Source: Herbiconiux gentiana
Lineage (GTDB): Bacteria; Actinomycetota; Actinomycetes; Actinomycetales; Microbacteriaceae
DNA: 64,000 nt
Direction: 5' to 3'
NCBI RefSeq assembly: GCF_024978135.1
Contig: NZ_JANTEZ010000006.1
Span: forward strand, 1-64,000
Of this stretch, positions 9,081-17,743 are shown one piece after another (position 1 is the stretch's first letter; every line of letters starts with the position of its first letter). The notes under the pieces are model-generated. The model saw only the letters and a program-made list of their open reading frames with translations, made no database searches and was not told the DNA's origin. The position numbers and the translations under genes are program-made.

Positions 9081-9473
9081 ATGTCCACGAAGACCCTGAC
9101 CATTGACAACCACGACGAGACGGTCGCCGACGGCATCGTCCTGATCGACTTCTGGGCCGACTGGTGCGGCCCCTGCAAGCAGTTCGCGCCCGTCTTCGAG
9201 AAGGCGTCCGACGCGAACAGCGACATCACCTTCGCGAAGGTCGACACGGAAGACCAGCAGCAGCTGGCCGCGAGCTACGGCATCACCTCGATCCCGACGC
9301 TCGTCGGCTACCGCGACGGCATCCCGATCTTCGCCCAGCCCGGCGCGCTGCCCGGGCAGGTGCTCGACGACGTGATCGCCCAGGTGCGCGCGCTCGACAT
9401 GGAGGCCGTGAAGAAGGACTACGCCGAGGCCGTCGCCAGGCAGCAGGCGGGCGAGCAGCCGGTCGGCGAGTAG
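9081..9473 (+). CDS. Thioredoxin family protein
   Basis: The 130-residue cytosolic protein has the canonical active site WCGPC at residues 28-32, the cis-proline loop in SIPTLVGYRDG around 75, and a C-terminal helix extended by about 25 residues. It should act as a general disulfide reductant using thioredoxin reductase, although no reductase gene is in the window. The start at ATG 9081 gives the usual short N-terminal strand; an upstream in-frame start would add 20 residues of non-domain sequence. A strong hairpin terminator follows at 9527-9562. Confidence 0.9.
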   Translation: MSTKTLTIDNHDETVADGIVLIDFWADWCGPCKQFAPVFEKASDANSDITFAKVDTEDQQQLAASYGITSIPTLVGYRDGIPIFAQPGALPGQVLDDVIAQVRALDMEAVKKDYAEAVARQQAGEQPVGE

Positions 9474-9526
9474 CCGGTCGGTCGCGGCCTGCCGGTCGGC
9501 GATCAGCCGATCAGCCTGGCGCTACG

Positions 9527-9562
9527 ACGAAGGGCCCCTACCTCGCGGTGGGGGCCCTTCGT
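9527..9562. terminator. Bidirectional hairpin terminator
   Basis: A 16-bp stem with one G-T pair closes on a 4-nt loop (TCGC at 9543-9546). The outer arms ACGAAGGGCCCC and GGGGCCCTTCGT are perfect complements. It sits between the thioredoxin gene and the oppositely oriented FMN reductase gene, so it can end both transcripts. There is no U-tract, which is normal for high-GC actinobacteria. Confidence 0.8.
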
Positions 9563-9632
9563 GGTCTCCGGATGCGCGGCCTGCGCTCTCGCGCGAGCGC
9601 GGCGCGATCCGAGCGAACCGACGCGGGCGGCT

Positions 9633-10208
9633 CTAGGCGGCCTGCTCCTCGGAGTCGACCGCGTCGAGCGAGGCGGCGAAGGCGTTGATGAACTCCTCCA
9701 GCTGGGCGACGATCTCGGCGTCGTCCTTCGGGTGGGTCTCGGCGAAGCGCACGACCGAGTTCGGCACTGAGAGCGTGGGCTCGACGACCTTCGCGCCGGC
9801 GATGCCGAATGCCTTGCGGGCCTCGTCCTGGGCCCAGACCCCGCCGTACTGGCCGAAGGCGGTGCCGATCACGGCGACCGGCTTGCCGACGATCGCCGCG
9901 GTGCCGTAGGGGCGCGACGCCCAGTCGATCGCATTCTTCAGGTTCGCGGGAACGGTGCCGTTGTGCTCGGGGGTCACGACGAGCACAGCGTCGACCGCGT
10001 CGATGGCCTCGCGGAAGGCGACGACCGAGGCGGGCAGCTGGCCCTCGACGTCGATGTCCTCGTTGTAGAGGGGCAGCTCGCGCTGGGCGTCGGAGATGGT
10101 CAGCGCGATGCCCTCGGGAGCGAGGTCGACCGCCGCTTCGGCCAGCTGGCGGTTGGTGGAGGCGGCGCGAAGGCTGCCGACGAGCACGAGGACGGACTTC
10201 TGGGTCAT
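9633..10208 (-). CDS. NADPH-dependent FMN reductase / quinone reductase
   Basis: This 191-residue flavodoxin-fold enzyme binds FMN through the N-terminal loop GSLRAAS (residues 11-17), and through PEHNGTVPANLKNAIDW around residues 85-100, the hallmark of the NADPH:FMN reductase (SsuE/YieF) family. It probably reduces quinones, chromate or azo compounds with two electrons. The start at ATG 10208 is supported by AGGAGA about 7 nt upstream. It is divergent from a TetR regulator gene, and a palindromic operator lies in the 103-bp gap, so TetR control is likely. Confidence 0.88.
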   Translation of the reverse strand: MTQKSVLVLVGSLRAASTNRQLAEAAVDLAPEGIALTISDAQRELPLYNEDIDVEGQLPASVVAFREAIDAVDAVLVVTPEHNGTVPANLKNAIDWASRPYGTAAIVGKPVAVIGTAFGQYGGVWAQDEARKAFGIAGAKVVEPTLSVPNSVVRFAETHPKDDAEIVAQLEEFINAFAASLDAVDSEEQAA

Positions 10209-10262
10209 GATGTCTCCTGAGGTGAGATGGGGCGGGCGGAGGCCCGCGGACAAGGAGTGCAA

Positions 10263-10278
10263 CCGGACTCCGGTCCGT
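10263..10278. promoter_or_regulatory. Probable TetR operator, CCGGAC-TCCG-GTCCGT
   Basis: An inverted repeat CCGGAC / GTCCG with a 4-bp spacer lies between the FMN reductase and TetR genes. A third half-site, AGTCCGG, lies at 10303-10309, overlapping the end of the -10 hexamer of the TetR gene. The same palindrome in perfect form occurs at 33401-33416 upstream of a nitroreductase. Confidence 0.65.
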
Positions 10279-10299
10279 TTATTCCCGGATGCTCCGTGC

Positions 10300-10305
10300 T
10301 ACAGT
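10300..10305 (+). promoter_or_regulatory. -10 hexamer TACAGT of the TetR gene (leaderless)
   Basis: TACAGT is followed by CCGGGC and ATG 10312, again a 6-nt spacing. The operator half-site AGTCCGG overlaps the end of this hexamer and the start-site region, fitting autorepression. Confidence 0.55.
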
Positions 10306-10311
10306 CCGGGC

Positions 10312-10920
10312 ATGGATCCGATCGGCGCGCCGCCCGGTCCCCTGACACCCACCGTCGGCCTCCGGCCCCCCGAGCGGTCGGACGCGGCCCGCAACCGCGA
10401 GCTGCTGCTCACGACCGCCCGTCGCCTGATCGAGGGCGACGGCATCGAGTCGCTCACGATGGACGGGCTGGCCGCCGCCTGCGGCGTGGGCAAGGGCACG
10501 ATCTTCCGCCGCTTCGGGTCGCGCGCGGGGCTGTTCCAGGCGCTCGTGGACGACTCCGAGCGCAGCTTCCAGGCGGGCTTCCTGAGCGGGCCCCCGCCAC
10601 TCGGGCCCGGGGCGCCGCCGATCGAGCGGCTCGTCGCGTTCGGGCGGGAGCGCCTCAGGACGGCCGCGGGGCAGATCCCGCTGCTGCGCGCCGCCGAGCG
10701 CCCGGCTGCCGAGCGCTACGCGGTGCCGGCGAGGCATCTCGCCGCGGCGCACATCCGGGGCCTGCTGGCGCAGGCCGGGGTCGAGGGCGACGCCCCCGCT
10801 CTCGCGTTCGACCTCCTCGCGATCCTTGACTCGGTGGTCTGGCTTCCCGACGAGGACCTCACGGTGATGCTGCCGCGGATCGCGGACTCGTGGGAGCACA
10901 TCGTTCGCCGCCTGGCCTGA
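10312..10920 (+). CDS. TetR/AcrR family transcriptional regulator
   Basis: The 202-residue protein has a Pro-rich N-terminal tail of about 20 residues. A TetR DNA-binding domain follows at about residues 25-75, with the helix-turn-helix in LTMDGLAAACGVGKGTIFRRFGSRAGLFQAL. The C-terminal ligand-binding half is a divergent all-helical domain. Its location beside the FMN reductase, with a palindrome between them, suggests it represses that gene and itself. A matching site at 33401 suggests the nitroreductase is also a target. The start at 10312 is chosen because TACAGT lies 6 nt before it and the domain begins properly. Confidence 0.88.
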   Translation: MDPIGAPPGPLTPTVGLRPPERSDAARNRELLLTTARRLIEGDGIESLTMDGLAAACGVGKGTIFRRFGSRAGLFQALVDDSERSFQAGFLSGPPPLGPGAPPIERLVAFGRERLRTAAGQIPLLRAAERPAAERYAVPARHLAAAHIRGLLAQAGVEGDAPALAFDLLAILDSVVWLPDEDLTVMLPRIADSWEHIVRRLA

Positions 10921-11001
10921 GCCCGCCACCGCCGACGCCAACGCCGACGCCGCAGCCACCGCCACAGCCACCGCCCCCACCGGCCGCGTCCAACGCGGGT
11001 G

Positions 11002-11007
11002 CAGACT
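11002..11007 (+). promoter_or_regulatory. -10-like hexamer CAGACT (possible leaderless promoter)
   Basis: CAGACT is followed by 6 nt and ATG 11014. The first base departs from TANNNT, so this is weaker than the other examples. The upstream 60 bp is a low-complexity CCGCCA/GACGCC-rich stretch. Confidence 0.4.
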
Positions 11008-11013
11008 GGCCCC

Positions 11014-11826
11014 ATGGCCTCCACTGCCGCCTCCGCCCCCACCGCGACCCTCGACGGCTGGGCGCGCAGCCCCGTCACGGCCGCCGGCGTCACCCACGAC
11101 TGCTACGAGAAGGGCTCGGGCCCGGGCGTGGTGCTCATCCCCGAGCTCCCCGGCCTGACGCCCCAGGTGCTCGGCCTCGCCCAGCACCTCGTCGACGAGG
11201 GGTTCACCGTGGTGGTGCCGTCGCCGTTCGGGGTGCCGGAACGCGCATCCTCGCCCGGCTACGTGCTGAGCACCGTCGCGCGCATCTGCGTCAGCGCCGA
11301 GTTCCGCGCCTTCGCGATCGACGCGAAGCGACCGGTCACGGCCTACCTGCGCGCGGTCGCCGCCGACCTCGCCAGCCGCACTCCGGGAAAAGGGGTCGGT
11401 GTGATCGGCATGTGCTTCACCGGCGGCTTCGCCCTGGCCACCGCGGTGGATGACAGCGTGCTCGCCTCGGTCGTGAGCCAGCCCGCGGCGCCGTTCCCCG
11501 TCGGGCGGGCACGGCAGGCCGACCCGTCGATGTCGCGCGCCGAGCTCGACCGCGTGGTCGAGCGCTCGCGCGAGACCCCGTTCTGCGCCCTCGGCCTGCG
11601 CTTCTCCGAAGACCGCAACGCTCCCCGTGCCCGCTTCGACACCCTGAGCGCCGCGCTCGGCGACCGCTTCGAGGTGATCGAGCTCGATTCCGCGCCCGGC
11701 AATGCGGGCGGCTTCTCCGCGTCGGCGCACTCGGTGCTGACAGGCGAGGTGCGCGAGGTGCCGGGTCATCCGACTCTCGTGGCCCGCGAGCGCGTGGTGG
11801 CCTTCCTGCGGGAGCAGCTGACGTAG
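11014..11826 (+). CDS. Dienelactone hydrolase family protein
   Basis: The 270-residue alpha/beta-hydrolase has the dienelactone-hydrolase nucleophile elbow GMCFTGG with Cys134 as the likely nucleophile, preceded by GVGVIG. A C-terminal His lies in FSASAHSVLTG. The N-terminal region EKGSGPGVVLIPELPGLTP matches the usual strand and oxyanion loop. The natural substrate is unknown; family members open lactones or act as general esterases. An alternative GTG start five codons upstream is less likely. It stands alone between the TetR and gluconokinase genes, both on the same strand. Confidence 0.87.
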   Translation: MASTAASAPTATLDGWARSPVTAAGVTHDCYEKGSGPGVVLIPELPGLTPQVLGLAQHLVDEGFTVVVPSPFGVPERASSPGYVLSTVARICVSAEFRAFAIDAKRPVTAYLRAVAADLASRTPGKGVGVIGMCFTGGFALATAVDDSVLASVVSQPAAPFPVGRARQADPSMSRAELDRVVERSRETPFCALGLRFSEDRNAPRARFDTLSAALGDRFEVIELDSAPGNAGGFSASAHSVLTGEVREVPGHPTLVARERVVAFLREQLT

Positions 11827-11858
11827 GCGGGCCCGCCCGGACATGGTGGACTTGGGGC

Positions 11859-12401
11859 ATGCGCAATCGGGTCGTCTTCACCACCGGGGTCTCGGGATCG
11901 GGCAAGTCGACGATCGGCGTGCTGCTCGCCGACCGGCTCGGCTGGGCCTTCGTCGACGCCGACGACCTGCACCCGGCGGCGAACGTCGAGAAGATGGCGG
12001 CGGGCATCCCGCTCACCGACGACGACCGCTGGCCGTGGCTGCGCACGGTCGGGGCGGCCGCCGCCTCGAGCGTGCAGCGAGCGGACGCGGCCGGCACCGC
12101 GGGCGCCTCGGGCGAGCCCGCCGGCGTCGTGGTCGCGTGCTCGGCCCTGCGCCGCGGCTACCGCGACGTGCTGCGCGAGGAGACCCCGGCCGCGGTGTTC
12201 GTGCAGCTCGTCGGACCGGCCGAGCTGATCGGCGACCGCCTGCGCGCCCGCCGGGATCACTTCATGCCGGCAACCCTACTCGGCTCGCAGCTCGCGACCC
12301 TCGAACCGCTGGGCGCCGACGAGGCCGGCATCGCGGTCGTCGTCTCGGCGGGCCCGGCCACCGTGGTCGAGCAGATCGTCACGGGCCTGGCGCTGACGTA
12401 G
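11859..12401 (+). CDS. gntK: Gluconokinase
   Basis: The 180-residue P-loop kinase phosphorylates D-gluconate to 6-phosphogluconate, feeding the pentose phosphate pathway. The P-loop GVSGSGKST lies at residues 10-18. The family motifs VDADDLHPAANVEKMAAGIPLTDDDRWPWL, ACSALRRGYRDVLR and RRDHFMPATLLGSQLATLEPL follow in the standard order. A short Ala/Gly-rich insertion at about residues 75-88 is unusual but lies in a loop. No gluconate transporter or dehydrogenase is next to it, so gluconate probably enters through a distant gene product. Confidence 0.93.
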   Translation: MRNRVVFTTGVSGSGKSTIGVLLADRLGWAFVDADDLHPAANVEKMAAGIPLTDDDRWPWLRTVGAAAASSVQRADAAGTAGASGEPAGVVVACSALRRGYRDVLREETPAAVFVQLVGPAELIGDRLRARRDHFMPATLLGSQLATLEPLGADEAGIAVVVSAGPATVVEQIVTGLALT

Positions 12402-12422
12402 CCCGCCGCCGGGCGCGTCGGG

Positions 12423-12926
12423 TCAGGCGCGGAGGTCGAGGTGGCGGCGACGGCGGGCGACGCGCGGCACCACCACCCAGAGGGCCAGCACGGCCGCGAG
12501 CACCACCGCGCCCGCGACGAGGCCCGCCGCGCGCCCGAGCACGAAGTCGAAGATCAGCAGCGCCGTGCCCGCGAGCGTGACGGCGACGCCGATCATCGTG
12601 AACTCCAGGATGCGGTCGGTCAGGTGCACGACCCGGTCCTTCGCGCGCATCCGGAACAGAGCCCGGTGCAGGCTCACGGGGGCGAGCCCGAAGACCGTCG
12701 TCAGGATCGAGGCGACGACGAGGCAGAGGTACACGGTGCGCTGGTAGTCGTCGAGGTCGTCGAAGCGCGACTGGAACGCGGCGGCGAGCAGGAAGCCGGT
12801 GAGGATCTGCGTGCCGGTCTGGATGACCCGCAGCTCCTGAAGCATCTCGTTCCAGTTGCGGTCGAGGCGCTCGTTCTCGCTCTCGTCGCGCCCGTCACCG
12901 GGGATCGCGTCGTCGTCGTCACTCAT
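12423..12926 (-). CDS. Four-helix membrane protein, DUF6328-like
   Basis: The 167-residue protein has an acidic N-terminal tail, a conserved-looking stretch NWNEMLQELRVIQTGTQILTGFLL, and four membrane segments at about residues 38-55, 68-90, 113-130 and 137-157. The resemblance to DUF6328 proteins is from recall of the family; no function is known for it. The start at ATG 12926 has TAGCAA six nt upstream, an imperfect version of the -10 pattern seen elsewhere. The phosphoesterase gene lies 12 nt upstream on the same strand, so the pair may be one transcript. Confidence 0.7.
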   Translation of the reverse strand: MSDDDDAIPGDGRDESENERLDRNWNEMLQELRVIQTGTQILTGFLLAAAFQSRFDDLDDYQRTVYLCLVVASILTTVFGLAPVSLHRALFRMRAKDRVVHLTDRILEFTMIGVAVTLAGTALLIFDFVLGRAAGLVAGAVVLAAVLALWVVVPRVARRRRHLDLRA

Positions 12927-12938
12927 ACTCTGTTGCTA

Positions 12939-13445
12939 TCACGATCGCCCCACCGGCACGAGCTCGACGTCGCGCAGCGCCTCGTCGTCGACGACCGCGG
13001 TCATCATCGTGCACACGGGCTGGCGCCGCCGATCGGTCGGCGACCCGGGGTTGAGCAGGCGCAGCCCGCCGGGCGCCGTGCTGTCCCACGGGATGTGGCT
13101 GTGCCCGAACACCAGCACGTCGGTGTCGGGGAAGGCCTGCTCCATCCGCTGCTCGCGCCGCTCGCGCGACCCCGTCTCGTGGATCATCGCGAACCGCACC
13201 CCCTCGAACTCCACCCGCGCGATCTCGGGCAGCCGCGCCCGCAGCCCCGCGCCGTCGTTGTTGCCCCAGACGCCGACCACCCGCGCGGCCCGGGCCTCGA
13301 GCGCGTCGAGCGTGGCCTCGTCGACCCAGTCCCCCGCGTGGAACACCACGTCGGCCTCGTCGACCGCCCGCCAGACCTCGTCGGGCAGCGCCTTGGCCCG
13401 CGTGGGCAGGTGGGTGTCGGCGAGCAGCAGCAGTCGGGTGGGCAT
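12939..13445 (-). CDS. YfcE-type metallophosphoesterase
   Basis: The 168-residue protein has every metal-binding motif of the small calcineurin-like phosphoesterases: D10-x-H12 in LADTHLP, Asp39 in HAGDW, Asn62-Asn63-Asp64 in WGNND, His89 in MIHETG, and GHSH at residues 114-117. Such enzymes (YfcE/MJ0936 type) hydrolyse phosphodiesters such as model substrates or cyclic nucleotides; the true substrate is not evident. It lies just upstream of the DUF6328-like gene on the same strand and is divergent from the coiled-coil protein gene. Confidence 0.9.
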   Translation of the reverse strand: MPTRLLLLADTHLPTRAKALPDEVWRAVDEADVVFHAGDWVDEATLDALEARAARVVGVWGNNDGAGLRARLPEIARVEFEGVRFAMIHETGSRERREQRMEQAFPDTDVLVFGHSHIPWDSTAPGGLRLLNPGSPTDRRRQPVCTMMTAVVDDEALRDVELVPVGRS

Positions 13446-13512
13446 GCCTCCATCGTGGCCCCGCCCGGGCCCTCACCGTAGGCTCGGGGCAGGTTCGACG
13501 GCGGGAGGTCGG

Positions 13513-14496
13513 GTGGATCCGCTCGAGCAGGCGGCGGGGCAGCTGTACGGTGAGGCCCCCTCGGGGTTCATCGCGGCGCGCAACGCCCGAGCCGCGGAGG
13601 CCAAGGCGGGGGGCGACGCCGAGCTGGCGACGCGCATCCGTTCTCTGGCGAAGCCCTCGGTCGCGGCCTGGGCCGTGAACACGCTGGTGCGGCACCGGGC
13701 CTCCGACGTCGAGCCGCTGCTCGACCTGGGCGAGCGGATGCGCGATGCCCAGACCTCGGGCGACCGCGACGCCGTGCGGCAGCTCGGCCGCGAGCGGCAG
13801 CAGCTGCTCGCGACGGCGGCGTCGGCGGCGCGGGCGCTCGGCGACGAGCTCGGGGTGGCGGTGTCGGAAGCCGCCGCCGTCGAGGTGCAGCAGACCCTGC
13901 AGGCGGCGGTGGTCGACCGGGCCGCGGCGGCGGCGGTGCGGAGCGGGCTGCTCGTGCGGACGTTCTCGAGCACGGGGGTGGATCCGGTCGAGCTCGACGG
14001 CGCGGTGGCGGTGGCGTCGGCGGGGCCGGTGCCGGCGGTGGCGTCGAACACGACGGCGTCCTCCGCCTCGCCGGCGGCCACGACCACGGGCTCGACGGCG
14101 GCACGGCGGCCTCCGGCGAAGAAGGACTCCGCCGCCGGGCAACCGCAGGTCTCACGCGAGGAGGCCCGCGAGCGGGCGGCCGCCGAGCGCGCCGAGCGGG
14201 CGCTGGCCACCGCGAAGCGCGAGGCGGAAGAGGCGCGGCAGGACGCCGAGGACGCCCGGGCGGAGCTCGCGACGACGGAGCTGCGCATCCGGGAGAACCG
14301 CGCGCGGCACGAGGAGCTCGCCGAGGAGCAGCAGGCGCTGCGCGAGCGCCTCGACGAGGTGCAGGGCGAACTCACCGAGACCAACGTGACCGCCGCGCGC
14401 CTGCGCAAGGAGCGGGCCGCCGCGGTGCGATCCGCCGAGGCCGCCGACCGCCTGGCCACCCGAGCCCGCACCCGCCTCACCCGGCTCGACGACTGA
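13513..14496 (+). CDS. Ala/Glu/Arg-rich coiled-coil protein, function unknown
   Basis: The GTG start at 13513 is chosen because GGGAGG lies 5 nt upstream and TAGGCT lies at 13479-13484. Upstream in-frame sequence is antisense to the phosphoesterase gene. The 327-residue protein has a helical N-terminal half (1-160) with the conserved-looking segment PSGFIAARNARAAEAKAGGD and SVAAWAVNTLVR. A Ser/Thr/Ala linker follows, then a long coiled coil (about residues 215-325) of Glu/Arg/Ala heptads. No signal peptide or membrane segment is seen. I do not recognise a named family; similar actinobacterial proteins are annotated only as hypothetical. Confidence 0.65.
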   Translation: MDPLEQAAGQLYGEAPSGFIAARNARAAEAKAGGDAELATRIRSLAKPSVAAWAVNTLVRHRASDVEPLLDLGERMRDAQTSGDRDAVRQLGRERQQLLATAASAARALGDELGVAVSEAAAVEVQQTLQAAVVDRAAAAAVRSGLLVRTFSSTGVDPVELDGAVAVASAGPVPAVASNTTASSASPAATTTGSTAARRPPAKKDSAAGQPQVSREEARERAAAERAERALATAKREAEEARQDAEDARAELATTELRIRENRARHEELAEEQQALRERLDEVQGELTETNVTAARLRKERAAAVRSAEAADRLATRARTRLTRLDD

Positions 14497-14513
14497 CGCC
14501 CGGGGAGGCCACC

Positions 14514-15440
14514 TCAGGCCAGCAGCGCCGCCACCGCCACGAGCAGCGGCACCGAGCCGATCGTCGTCACGAGCACCGTGTCGCGCGCCATCACGACCCC
14601 CCGCTGATACCGCGCCGCGAAGTTGTAGATGTTCTGCGCCGTCGGCAGCGACGCGAGCGCCACGACCTCGAACACCTGATGCGCCGGCAGGTGGAATGCG
14701 AACCGCGCCAGAAGATATGCCGTCAGCGGCATGATCACGAGCTTCACCGCGCTGGCCACGATGATCGCCGCCCGTCCCGACCCGGGCGCGAGCGGCTTCT
14801 GCCCCACCAGGGACATGCCGAACGCGATCAGCACGAGCGGCACCGCCGCCCCGCCGATCAGCTCGAACGGCGCCAGCACCGGCGCCGGCACCTCGACCCC
14901 GAACAGCGCGAGCAGCAGCCCCACGAGCGACGCGATGATCATCGGGTTCCGCACCGGCTGCGACAGGATCGACCCCACCGACGCCTTCCCCCGCGTCGCG
15001 ATGTCGAGCACGGTCAGCGTCAACGGCGCCAGCACGATCAGCTGCAGGAGCAGCAGCGGCGCCACGAGCTGCGCACTGCCGAGCACGTAGATCGCCACCG
15101 GCAGCCCGATGTTGTTCGCATTGACGTACCCCGACGACGCCATGCCCACGGCCGTCTCGGCGACCGGCTGCCGGAACCAGATGCGCGACGCGAGCAGGTA
15201 CACCGAGGCCGCCACGGCGACGCTGATCGCCGTCACGAGCAGCGGCGCCGAGAACACCGTCGACGGATGCGACCGCGACAGCACGGTGAACAGCAGAGCG
15301 GGGGTCGCCACGAAGAAGGCGATCCGGTTGAGCACGAGCCGAGCATCCGGTGGCAGGATGCCCAGCCGCTGCACCCCGTAGCCCACCGCGATGACGAACC
15401 CGATGATGCCGAACCCGGTCAGCACCCCCAGCACGCCCAT
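14514..15440 (-). CDS. AEC family transporter (auxin efflux carrier-like)
   Basis: The 308-residue protein has about ten membrane segments in two similar halves, with the AEC-typical crossover sequences SGYVNANNIGLPVAIYVLG and ASLPTAQNIYNFAARYQRG. Bacterial members export or take up organic acids such as malate or malonate; the substrate here cannot be told. The start at ATG 15440 begins with the first membrane segment. An earlier in-frame start would add about 170 Arg-rich residues that are antisense-like and lack a domain. It ends next to the convergent coiled-coil gene. Confidence 0.87.
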   Translation of the reverse strand: MGVLGVLTGFGIIGFVIAVGYGVQRLGILPPDARLVLNRIAFFVATPALLFTVLSRSHPSTVFSAPLLVTAISVAVAASVYLLASRIWFRQPVAETAVGMASSGYVNANNIGLPVAIYVLGSAQLVAPLLLLQLIVLAPLTLTVLDIATRGKASVGSILSQPVRNPMIIASLVGLLLALFGVEVPAPVLAPFELIGGAAVPLVLIAFGMSLVGQKPLAPGSGRAAIIVASAVKLVIMPLTAYLLARFAFHLPAHQVFEVVALASLPTAQNIYNFAARYQRGVVMARDTVLVTTIGSVPLLVAVAALLA

Positions 15441-15460
15441 CGCCTCTGCGTCTCGAGGTC

Positions 15461-17572
15461 TCAGCGCGCGATCGCGTCGGACATCGCCGACGCGATGAAC
15501 GGCTCGAGCGTGAACGCGAAGGTGCGGGTGAGATGGTCGACGTCGCGGTAGACGTTCGCGCCGCCCACGACGGCGGGGCACTCGTCGGCGGTGCAGTAGG
15601 TGTCGCTGAAGTCGAGCAGCGTCACGTCCTGGCCGGCGGCGACGGCGGTGGATGCGGCCGAGGCGATCGGGTCGAAGCTCGCGAGACCGTCCTCCCGGGG
15701 AACCGTGCAGAGCGAGGCGTCCTCGGTGCGCAGGCACTTGTTCGGGTCGTCCTCCCACGCGGGGTTGTCGACCACGGTGACGATCGGGGTGCCTGCGTCG
15801 AGCACGGGGGTCCACGCCTCGACGTAGCCGCCGACCGCCGCGGTCCCGTCGTCGGAGGCGCCGGAGACCGTGCGATCGGTGAGTGCCGCCGTGAACACGG
15901 CGTCGAAGGGCTCGTGCGAGGTCAGTGCCGCGCTGAGCGAGGAGCGCCAGGAGTCGCACGAGACGGCGAAGGCGTCACGGGCGGCGAGCGGGGTCGTCGT
16001 CCACGGGCATCCGCCCTTCAGGTACGTGGTGAGGTGCCAGCCGTTCGTCTCGGCCATCTGGATGAACGGGTCCATCAGCGCGTAGGCGTGGCTGTCGCCG
16101 ATCAGCGCGATCTGCGGCGCGTCGGCGTCGTCGCTGCCGAACTGGCAGTCGCGCACCGTGGCGTCGTTCAGGGTCGAGAGGCAGTCGGGGTGCTCGGGCC
16201 GGTCGGCGTTGCCGAAGCCGGGGCTCGGGATGATCAGGCCGTCGAGCTCAGGGTTGACGCACGGGTCGATCGGGGCGAGCCCATCCGTGGGCCCGGATGC
16301 GGCACCGAAGCACTGCGGCGGATCGGCCAGCGTCTGGGCGAGCTGCGTGGCCTCGGCGTCGTATTTGGGCTGCTGCACGGCCCAGGCGCCCGTGACGAAG
16401 AGCGTCGACACCGCCATGGCCGCCACGACGGCGATCAGCGTGGTGCGCGGGCGCCGGGTGGTGAAGAAGCGCCAGTCGCGCGCCGGGTCCTCGATGAACC
16501 GCTTCGTCAGCCAGGCGAGCACGAAGCAGAACAGGAACAGCGCGATGCGGTTGTAGATGCTGAGGCCCCAGCCCGGGATGTACGGGGCGATCACGATCAG
16601 CGGCCAGTGCCAGAGGTAGAGCGAGTAGGAGATGTCGCCGATGAAGCTGACGGGGCGCCAGCTGAGCACACGGCCGGCGTCCCACGGCTTCTCGCGGTGG
16701 TGCGCCACGATGATCGCCGCGGTGCCGAGCACCGGCAGCGCGGCCATGTAGCCCGGGAACGGCGTCGCGGCCGTGAAGAAGTAGCCGCAGCCGAGCACCA
16801 CGGCGATGCCGCCCCAGCCCAGGATGTTCGACTGCCACGCCCGCGTCGGCCGCAGTCTCGGCAGCAGGGCGAGGGCGCCGCCCACCGCGAACTCCCACAC
16901 CCGGGTGTACGTGACGAAGTAGGCCGCGGCCGGGTCGGTGGCCGTGACGACGACCGAGAGCGCGAAGCTGCCGAGCCCCACGATCGCGAGCACGGCGATC
17001 AGCCCGACCCACTTGCGGCGCTTCAGGACCCGCACCGCGAACACCGAGGCGCCGAGCATCAGTACGGGCCAGAACAGGTAGAACTGCTCCTCGAGCGAGA
17101 GCGACCAGTAGTGCTGCACGAGGCTGGCCTCGTTGGCCGCCGCGAGATAATCCACAGAGTTGAGGGCCAGTACCCAGTTCTCCACATAGAACGTCGACGC
17201 GAGGATCTCGCGCACGTTCTCGGTCAGACTCGACAGCGGCATGATGAACAGCGTCGCGAGGCTCGCGAAGACGAGCACCGTGATGGCGGCCGGAAGGAGG
17301 CGACGGGCCCGCTTGGCGTAGAACGACGGCAGCGCGATGCGGTCGGTGCGCTCGAGCTGGCGGGCGAGCTGCTGCGTGATCAGGAAGCCCGAGATCACGA
17401 AGAACACGTCGACGCCGATGTAGCCGCCGGTGAGACGACCGGGCCAGAAGTGGTAGACCACCACGAGCAGCACGGCGATGGCGCGCAGGCCCTGGATGTG
17501 CGGGAGGAAGTGGTCGGGTCGCTCGGTCGCGGCGCGGTGTCTCGCCGGGGGCGCGGCCTGGTGCTTCTCCAT
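15461..17572 (-). CDS. Membrane O-acyltransferase fused to SGNH domain (OafA-like)
   Basis: The 703-residue protein joins an acyltransferase-3 membrane domain (residues about 22-390, ten or more helices) to an extracytoplasmic SGNH domain (about 470-700). Motifs are HIQGLRAIAVLLVVVYHF with the catalytic His25 and His41 region, then IGDSHAYALMD (SGNH block I) and D677-x-DH680 near the C-terminus. Such OafA/OatA-type proteins pass acetyl groups across the membrane onto cell-wall or surface glycans. A start at 17572 follows TACCAT by 8 nt. It lies 20 nt upstream of the AEC transporter gene on the same strand. Confidence 0.9.
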   Translation of the reverse strand: MEKHQAAPPARHRAATERPDHFLPHIQGLRAIAVLLVVVYHFWPGRLTGGYIGVDVFFVISGFLITQQLARQLERTDRIALPSFYAKRARRLLPAAITVLVFASLATLFIMPLSSLTENVREILASTFYVENWVLALNSVDYLAAANEASLVQHYWSLSLEEQFYLFWPVLMLGASVFAVRVLKRRKWVGLIAVLAIVGLGSFALSVVVTATDPAAAYFVTYTRVWEFAVGGALALLPRLRPTRAWQSNILGWGGIAVVLGCGYFFTAATPFPGYMAALPVLGTAAIIVAHHREKPWDAGRVLSWRPVSFIGDISYSLYLWHWPLIVIAPYIPGWGLSIYNRIALFLFCFVLAWLTKRFIEDPARDWRFFTTRRPRTTLIAVVAAMAVSTLFVTGAWAVQQPKYDAEATQLAQTLADPPQCFGAASGPTDGLAPIDPCVNPELDGLIIPSPGFGNADRPEHPDCLSTLNDATVRDCQFGSDDADAPQIALIGDSHAYALMDPFIQMAETNGWHLTTYLKGGCPWTTTPLAARDAFAVSCDSWRSSLSAALTSHEPFDAVFTAALTDRTVSGASDDGTAAVGGYVEAWTPVLDAGTPIVTVVDNPAWEDDPNKCLRTEDASLCTVPREDGLASFDPIASAASTAVAAGQDVTLLDFSDTYCTADECPAVVGGANVYRDVDHLTRTFAFTLEPFIASAMSDAIAR

Positions 17573-17743
17573 CGGGTCTCATGGTACCCGGGGCGGCGCG
17601 GCGTTCCTGAGTGCGGCATTTGGGGCCGTCGCGGGTTCCTTGCGCGCATCCGCGGCTCTGGCGCAGCTAATCACCGCCGCGGTCAAAGAAGAGCGGATGC
17701 CCTGCGCCTAGGCTCGGGGGAACGACCGATTGGAGGTTCCACC

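Noticed and set aside
10921-10985. Low-complexity CCGCCA/GACGCC stretch as a structured RNA or repeat element
   Set aside because: It is an irregular GC-rich simple sequence with no regular unit and no stable hairpin that I could find.
15533-17743. N-terminal extension of the DUF6421-like gene on the plus strand
   Set aside because: The extension is antisense to the acyltransferase gene. A clear ribosome-binding site and promoter mark ATG 17744.
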